Positions 57,156-64,000 of a stretch of 64,000 bases of DNA are shown here, in pieces; the first letter of the stretch is position 1, and every line of letters begins with the position of its first letter. Origin of the DNA: Ligustrum vulgare (lineage: Eukaryota; Streptophyta; Magnoliopsida; Lamiales; Oleaceae). Made by a program: the position numbers and the translations under genes. The notes under the pieces are model-generated. The model had not been told where the DNA came from. It ran no database searches and saw only the letters and a program-made list of their open reading frames with translations. The stretch is taken from assembly GCA_963555705.1 (NCBI GenBank), contig OY743174.1:61278234-61342233 (forward strand), read 5' to 3'.

Positions 57156-57900
57156 CACTACTAAAATTGAGATTATTAGGGACATTTAGAAGTGCCTCAA
57201 TTAATATAAATAGGGACAAAAAACATAGTTAAAACGCCCCTAAGAGAAGGAGAGGCGAATTAGTAAATGCCTCTATAAATGACGTTCCTAATAATAAATA
57301 TGGGCGAAACGGACACTAAAAACACCCCTAATAATATGTATGCAATGTAGGATTGTAATTATTAGGGATACTAAATTAAACGCCCTAATTAAATTTAAAA
57401 CAATAGGAGCACTTAATTAAACGCCCCAAATAAATTTAAAACAATAGGGACACTTAATTAAACGCCCCAAATAAATTTAAAACAATAGGGGCACTTAATT
57501 AAACGCTCCAAATAAATTTAATACAATAAGGACGGTTATGTGTATCCCTATTATTAATTAAATCATAAATTTATATCAATTATAGAGACACATTTATGTG
57601 CCCCTAATACATTTAAATTTAAATAAATATTAAATAAAAAATCGATTTAATATATAATATAATTACATATTTTTAATAACATACAAATAAAAAACTATTA
57701 ATATCGAACATAGAAATTATAATAGATATCAATCTCCACAATCAAACATAACATTATGTTTTATCGTCATATACGGTAAGCAAGAATTAACAATAAATCA
57801 TTTGATAATGACATCAAAATCTACCCTAAAAAGCACATAACAAGAATCATAAATGTTAACTCTAATCATGTTGATTATTTCTCTGGTCCGAAGGCATAAT
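57156..57900 (+). mobile_element. CACTA element terminus with subterminal repeats
   Basis: CACTACTAAAATTG at 57156 is a CACTA-type tip preceded by AAT. Inward lie many (T)AGGG.C / CGCCCC words and a regular 41-bp unit repeated about four times (57381-57540), containing AAACGCCCCAAATAAATTTA. The opposite tip was not found to the right; the element may be truncated or continue past the transposase-related frame at 57920-58530. Confidence 0.6.
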
Positions 57901-57919
57901 TTGTTGTATAAAATCTGGA

Positions 57920-58530
57920 TCATTGAGCATCCTTGAGAAGTCTCAAAGAGGGTAAGGCGCTTGTGGGTATAAGGGCGGATGGTAAGGTTGAGGATAGTAG
58001 AACTGAGTTGACGAAGGAAAATGATAAGTCGGGGGTTGGGGATAGGGTCGGACATTGATGTGAAGATGGAGTATGTTGCGAAGGTGAATGTTGTTGTAAG
58101 AGTGATTGATGTTGGGAGGAAGATCGTTGTCCAGTCACCCTAGTGGGTGACTGGTGTTGGGATTGAGACTGTTGCAACTGAGATTGCGAAGACTAATGTT
58201 GTGAAGATGATCGTTGTTGAGATGGAGAGTGTTGTGGCTGTGTATTTGAAGATTGCTGGTGTGAAGATTTAATCATATGCAGCAACTCCTCAATCTCTTT
58301 TCGTTGTTCCTCATACTTAGATTGCAAATCCAATAAGTTAGATTCTAAAGAAGCATAATCTCGTCCTCTACGTGATTTGCGAATTGAAGATGTTGGTTGA
58401 GTCTGCTGCGCCCAAAGCACCATGTTTGGTGTCACAATGTCTCCATAGCCACAAACTCTACCATCAGTCTCAAAGTCTCTTGCTCTTACATATGCTTCAA
58501 ACCTGAGTTCTGGGGTCTCCTCGCCGTGGG
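57920..58530 (-). pseudogene. CACTA-associated Transposase_24-like C-terminal fragment
   Basis: Minus-strand frame from about 58530: THGEETPELRFEAYVRARDF, GRVCGYGDIVTP, then a coiled-coil segment LESNLLDLQSKYEEQRKEIE and a Gln/Ser-rich tail. One TAA at 58193-58195 interrupts the tail, after which the same frame continues Gln/Ser-rich to 57920. The order (V.G.G coupled to a coiled coil) is that of plant En/Spm-associated Ptta/Transposase_24 proteins found near CACTA ends. Upstream exons are not identified. Confidence 0.5.
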
Positions 58531-58689
58531 TAGCAACAAGTTACTATTCATTTAAAAAAAAATTTAAACAATACCAAACACACGCTATATCTAAGGAGTT
58601 TGAAAGATGAAATTAAAAATTTAAGAAACTTGTGGTTTTAATGCAAAAATCAGGGTTTTAATTAAAAAAATAAGTACTTAAATAGGTTG

Positions 58690-59670
58690 ATGTGACAATT
58701 ATACAATTTATGATCACATATACAAACAACAAATTTTATAGGTCACAAATTATGAAATTTTTCTATCACAAATTATAAAATTGTTTGGTCGCGACTTAAT
58801 TTCCGATCACAAATAATAAATTTATAAGTTACGACTTATTTCGGTCAAAAATTATCAAATTAACGATCACGAATTATTATTTGGTAACAAATTACAAGTA
58901 TTAAAGGTCATGATTTATTTCTCGATTACAAATATGACGCACAACTAATTTCTCAATTATAAATATTTGATCACGACTTGTTTTTTTGTCACCAATTAAA
59001 AATTTATAGGTCACAACTTATTTATCGATCACAAATCTCGAATTTTGCAAGTCACAATTTTTTCTCAGTTGCAAATCTCAAGTTAATCGGTCACAACTTA
59101 ACAAATTACGAGTCACAATATCTTTATTGTTCCCAAATCACAATTTTAATGTCGCAATTTTTACAAATCATACGTTTTCTCGATCACATATTACAAATTT
59201 TATAGGTCACAGTTTATTTCACAGTCACAATTTATCTATTGTTTGGTAACAAACCACAATTTTTTTAGATCACAACTTATTTTTGAGTCACAATTATCAA
59301 ATTATTATGTCACAATAATTCAATTAAACCCCTACCTTACCCCACAACTGCCGCTGTCACCACCACTAATCGCCACCTACACTACCACCACAGACACCGA
59401 CCACACTGCTAACATTACTGTCATTGCAAACAACCACCACCACCCAAAACCACCGCCACAGTCAAATCTAAATCCACACCCCACCCACCACCATCACAAC
59501 CTCCCAAAAAAAAAGTCACCTCATATCGCCGACCCCTGCCATCGAAACCACTTTCAATGAACCACCATTATCTACATCACCGGCATCGCCCTGTACAACC
59601 ATTATCTACACTACGACCAACAGCCTACACCATCTCCATCGTGTCCACCACCACCAAAATTCACCCGCAC
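58690..59670. repeat. GTCAC-motif tract followed by CCACC-rich segment
   Basis: 58690-59315: GGTCAC, GATCAC and AGTCACAA words recur every 15-35 bp. 59330-59670: CCACCA-rich DNA with open but unrecognised frames. It resembles 48770-50870 in layout, with the GTGAC words on the opposite strand. Confidence 0.6.
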
Positions 59671-59935
59671 CACGAATCGCCTACAAAGCATATCGGTCGC
59701 ACGTCGCTAGTGGTGGCGTCGCAGCTCAAGAGGAGAGATCCCTGGATCTCTGTGATGTTACCTCAACAAAGGAAAGATCACCTCCGCAATGGCGAGATCT
59801 TGTCGTTGCTGTGGGTTCGCTGTTGCTTCTCTCCACCATTTTTCGGATCTTGTCGTAACAGTGATGTCCGGCACCTCTATCTTGTCCGAATCTGAGATAA
59901 CAAGAATCTGATGTTGTAAGGTTGAGAGAGATAAT

Positions 59936-59960
59936 GGGGGGGGGGGGGGGGGGGGGGGGG
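59936..59960. repeat. 25-bp poly-G run
   Basis: Uninterrupted G run; length may be a sequencing or assembly estimate. Confidence 0.9.
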
Positions 59961-61980
59961 TAATAGAGATATCTGATGAGAAATGAATTTTAGGGTTAAA
60001 CTAATGTGGGTAGGGAAGTGTGGGGTTTGGGGTATTGATTTAATTTAGCCCCTATTTGGGAAGGATTTTTTTTACCAATTTTATCAAATTTTGATAAAAT
60101 CAGCATGATATATTTGACTTTTCTTATCCTGAAACTGTGGGCCCAATGCTGTATATTACAATTTTGCCCTGCACATATAATTATTAATTTTAAAATTTTT
60201 AATTAAAACCTGATTTTTGCATATATAACTTGTGAATCTTGGTTTTCAATTGTGAAGTCCAAAAATATGAGTTTGTGTAATTTCCTCGTAAATAAATCCG
60301 AGTGGGTATGGTCCCAATTAAACCTTGGTTTGGTAAGTCATTTATAAAATATTGTTTATAAATTGTTATACGACAGCATTTCGTTAGTTCATTTTTTTCA
60401 AGATAAAAAATGGTAGGTGAATATATTTAATCAGTTGAAATTGTTGACTTTTTTTCAATAAAAATAAAATAAAAAATTGTTCAATAAAATTTTGTCATGT
60501 GATCATTTATAAACCAATTTTACTAAATTTAAGCTAATTTGAAACAATATATATTAAAAAATCAATATATAAAACCAAATGTTTGTACAATGGGATCGGA
60601 CTTTATGTTGCAATTTGCCACGACTTTTCTCTTATTTACCATGTAAAATATTGAAATATGTTGCATTCACTAGACGTGAAGTAAATAATGATTTTGTAAG
60701 ATAACTAACTTTGTCATAGATTTATATTTTGAGAAGGATCACAATCCATTACGAAGTACATAAAATTAATTAGGCAAATATCATCACTAAGAATAAAATT
60801 AGACACCAACTTCTCAAGCCATTTTTGGTTTACTTTAAAACTGGTTTTACGTAATTTTACTTGTATCTATATCTATACTATTTCTAAAAGTCCTTGAAGG
60901 GACAAACATTTTTGGACGAAAATACCCTCAATTATATTTTACAATTCATAATTTATCTTTTATGATAAATGACGAAAAGTCCCTCATTTATATTTTATAA
61001 TTCCTTATTTATCATTTATAATTAATAATATTTTATTATAATTTGGTATTAACAACAATTGCACAATTATCTTATGAAATTCCATTGTAATTAAAGTATC
61101 ACCTATGAATATGATTACCTATTTGGTATTAAAACTCAATTGCATGAAAACCTATTTGATTGCACAAGTCATAAAGTATTATTCGACAAGTTTTTGGCGA
61201 GCTCAAATCCTCTGAGAGAATTATTTGAATGAAGTTTTGATGAATTACCTTGAGAAAAGTAAATCAAAATGCTGAACGAACTAAATACGGTACATCCTCG
61301 GAGGAAGTAAGAAAAATCACAATCACAAACATATATCTTCAAATGAAGTCTATACGGAGTTCACTAACTATTTAATTACCTTCAAAGTATTGTAGTCATG
61401 GAATTCTTTTGAACTCCCCTCGAGAGACATTTTAATCGACCGAGACAATTTATGTAGTCTTGAAAAAAACTAAATAGAATTCTTCCAAAATAAAAAACAC
61501 ATCCTTCCATCACCATCACCGTTCAATGAAACTCGAAATGAGAAAAATACCCATAATTGAGATAGAGAGAGAGTAATGATGTTTTTAGCCCCTGTTTGAA
61601 CCCCATTAAATGAAATTAATTTTTTATTAAACTCATTTTCAATCACACATTTTGTAAAAAAATAATTTACACGTAAACTCAAAAATTTTCCATATTTTTT
61701 AACTACATACTCTCTAAAAAAATCACTATTAAAATCTATTTTTTCATAAAAATGTTGCTCAAACACGGGCTTACCCTTTTCACCTTCCTAGTTTAGACAT
61801 GCTTGTAAATCAGGTGTAAAGTTGAGGAAAAACAAAATAGAAAATTGGGAGTTATGAGTTTTATTTTAAAAACTTTTTGTGGAAAAGTGAAGAGTTTAGA
61901 TTGTAAATATCAAATAAATGAATTTTAATTTATTTGAACTAAACGACGAATGTTATTTTCTAATGTTTTATTTATCTTTA
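59961..61980. other. AT-rich intergenic stretch with a Helitron-like 5' tip
   Basis: TCTATATCTATACTATTTCT near 60866 resembles a Helitron 5' end; no certain matching 3' end. The 98-codon minus frame at 61470-61766 has no domain and is not called. Confidence 0.4.
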
Positions 61981-61983
61981 TCT

Positions 61984-63714
61984 ACATCTATATCTATATT
62001 TAATAAAATGTGGATATGTGGAAATCATTCATTTTCTCATTTTATCCTTACACCTTTTTATATATTTATTGATATCCTTAACAAACAATTTACTTTCACT
62101 AAATACAATTATTATTAGTTAATATTATTGTTTAAAAAAAAAGTTAATTAATTTCCACTAAACAAGAATATTACGAATTATTAATTACAATTAATAAAGA
62201 CACTCTTATACATAACTAAAAAACTATTACTGCTTGCTTTAGTAAAATTTTATGTTGAACGTGATTTTGAAGAAAATAAATGAAAAACGAGCTACAAATA
62301 TGGAGGTTATGCTTAATTTTGATAGATGATATTTCACTCTTATACATTTATGTTTTATTAATGTCCTTAACATTCAATTTATTTCCACTAAATACAATTA
62401 TTATTAGTTAATATTATTGTTTTTTTAAAAAGACAATTAATTTCCACTAAGCTCAAATATTACAAAAAATTAAATAAAATTAATAAAAACACTCATATAT
62501 CCCTTATATATAAGGGAACAAAAAGGGCAGAACAGTTTCAATTTCGTCCCAATTTCGGGCAATTAGCTGCTCGAGCTGCCCTTTCTTTAAAAAAAAAAGG
62601 CGCTCAAAACATTCAATAATGACTAAATTGCACGCAACGCGTATCTATATTTGCATCATGCACGCAACGCGTGCTCAACTTACTAGTATGACTAAAAAAA
62701 TATAACAATATTACATATAATTAGCTTCAATTGGTAGAGAATAATAAGTTGATTCATATTAATATATACAATAAAATAGTAATAAAATTGCATAATACAA
62801 TTAATTGTCTTTGAGATTTAATATGACATGAAAAACATATCGCATTTGCTTATGACGTGAATGATTTCGAAAAGTATATTTTATGGAGTTATATATGAGT
62901 ATTTGAAGTACTTTTAGGAAGTTATTGCTTAATCCCTTAATCCTATACAAATATTGTTTGTTTTCGTGAAACTCACGTTGAACGTGATTGTGGAGAAAAT
63001 ACACAAAAATTAAACTAAATTCTCATTATTGTAGATAATGGACATCTGACAAAGCAATTGACAAGAATCCACATTTTCAAGATGTGGGGAAAGCCTGTTA
63101 TCTTTCTATTATTAGAAACGCAATATAAGATCTATGCGCACTCAATCAATAAAATAAAAACTTGTTTAACTAGGACGAGATTGTATGTTACACGCGCTCT
63201 AAATACATGTCGGACATTAATTAACAAGATTGATTTTTGAATTTCTTTGTTTTATTTAAAGGAATTCAAAGTAAATTTGATTATTTCATGGACATAATTC
63301 AAAATGAAGTGTTTTCTTATAAGAAGTTAATGATTTCTTCGAAAAATTGAAACTTTTCATGCAAGAATTCATGATAGTCTTTGTGATTGCTGTTATTGGG
63401 TCTGTGTTGCTTTTAACATTTATCAATATCAATTGAGTTAAGTTAAGTAACCTATTTATTGCAACTTGATATGTACTTTTCCTCAGAGATGGACATGCTA
63501 TTATAGAGTAAATTTAAGGTATTTCTAACCATGTCATAGTAAAGTATAGAATAATACAAGTAACAATGATTCTTCTAAAATCTTTCTTTGAATATTAGAT
63601 ATGCCTTATGTACTTTAATCAATCACTTGCTTATTTATTGATGTAAAATGTAGGAAAGAAAAAAAATCGTAGTAAAATCACAATCTTACGTGCAAAGCAC
63701 GTGTTTCAAATTAG
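61984..63714 (+). mobile_element. Helitron-like element (candidate) with internal duplication
   Basis: 5' candidate TCTATATCTATATTTAATAA near 61987. 3' candidate: perfect stem ACGTGC/GCACGT (63688-63702), then TTAGT near 63711, one base off CTAGT. Inside, about 140 bp around TTTCCACTAAATACAATTAT is duplicated (62080-62220 and 62370-62495). No Rep sequence seen. Pairing of the two ends is inference. Confidence 0.35.
62500..62686 (+). mobile_element. Miniature Helitron, 187 bp
   Basis: 5' end, after an A: TCCCTTATATATAAGGGAAC. 3' end: stem GCACGC/GCGTGC (about 62660-62674), then TCAACTTA and CTAG at 62683-62686 followed by T. Both tips follow the A/TC...CTRR/T rule. It interrupts the duplicated segment near 62495. 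Confidence 0.72.
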
Positions 63715-64000
63715 TATAATTAAAATGCATAGAAGTACTTTTTTGGTTGAATCGAATTATTTTCTTTAAAAAAATAAACATAAGATAAAATAACTGAGTA
63801 AACCAAACTTTATTATTTTCCAAATAACTAGTGAAGGTATAAACCATACTACAGAATAAGTTTCTAATTTATCTTTATTTATTTTTTTGGTGTGTTGTCC
63901 ACTCATTTATGTTGGAAAACTGATTGCAGTTTCAATTATATTAATTTTCATCAGTTTTTTTATTGAATGAAAATCAGTTTTAGGTATTAAAAACCAGTTT
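63715..64000. other. AT-rich end of window
   Basis: No gene or repeat recognised. Confidence 0.5.

Noticed and set aside
59243..59895. Two plus-strand frames of 105 and 112 codons
   Set aside because: His/Pro/Thr-rich translations of CCACCA-type DNA; no domain or start context.

Overview
This is a gene-poor, AT-rich, transposon-packed stretch of a flowering-plant nuclear genome, most likely a eudicot. Supporting signs are spliced genes with plant orthologues (CER1, eIF3b), solo and paired LTRs, MULE, Helitron, Stowaway, hAT and CACTA remnants, tRNA-derived SINEs and an endogenous pararetrovirus. Coordinates of spliced genes come from hand-reading splice sites and reading frame. I could not determine the species.

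Layout. 1-3.6 kb: one long pararetrovirus ORF (coat-protein end, protease, reverse transcriptase, RNase H, and an unassigned C-terminal part), cut by the window edge. 3.6-14.5 kb: Helitron debris, a CACTA-like element built from hairpins, a SINE with a perfect 17-bp target duplication and a 2.1-kb solo LTR. 14.5-18 kb: a broken NFXL2-like zinc-finger gene fragment and a RING-H2 (ATL-type) gene with one in-frame stop, followed by a hAT-type MITE. 18.7-22.7 kb (minus): a complete nine-exon CER1-like aldehyde decarbonylase gene of the cuticular wax alkane pathway. 23.2-26.1 kb: a minus-strand Helitron. 27.2-31.5 kb: a MULE-type element holding a solo LTR (with a two-variant 49-bp satellite) and a second MULE-type element that is one long palindrome. 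31.7-37.6 kb: a non-autonomous LTR retrotransposon (element A) whose 3' LTR carries a 2.9-kb solo LTR. 38-40 kb: a 1.4-kb MULE inserted in a Ty1/copia RNase H remnant. 40.5-45.5 kb (minus): a complete eleven-exon eIF3b gene with a TRIM in one intron and translation-gene promoter motifs upstream. 45.8-50.8 kb: no intact gene; a chimeric TSJT1-like fragment and a long tract rich in GTGAC motifs. 50.9-54.4 kb: element B, a relative of element A. 54.4-64 kb: MITEs, a SINE candidate, a CACTA end with a transposase-related ORF, a second GTCAC-rich tract and small Helitrons.

Only CER1-like and eIF3b look like intact host genes; they act in unrelated processes (wax alkane synthesis and translation initiation). 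The most unusual observation is the regulatory architecture of elements A and B: their LTRs carry 6 and 8 copies of a CGGCCG-centred palindrome in pairs about 21 bp apart, while their internal regions keep a shared leader and tail but almost no pol gene.
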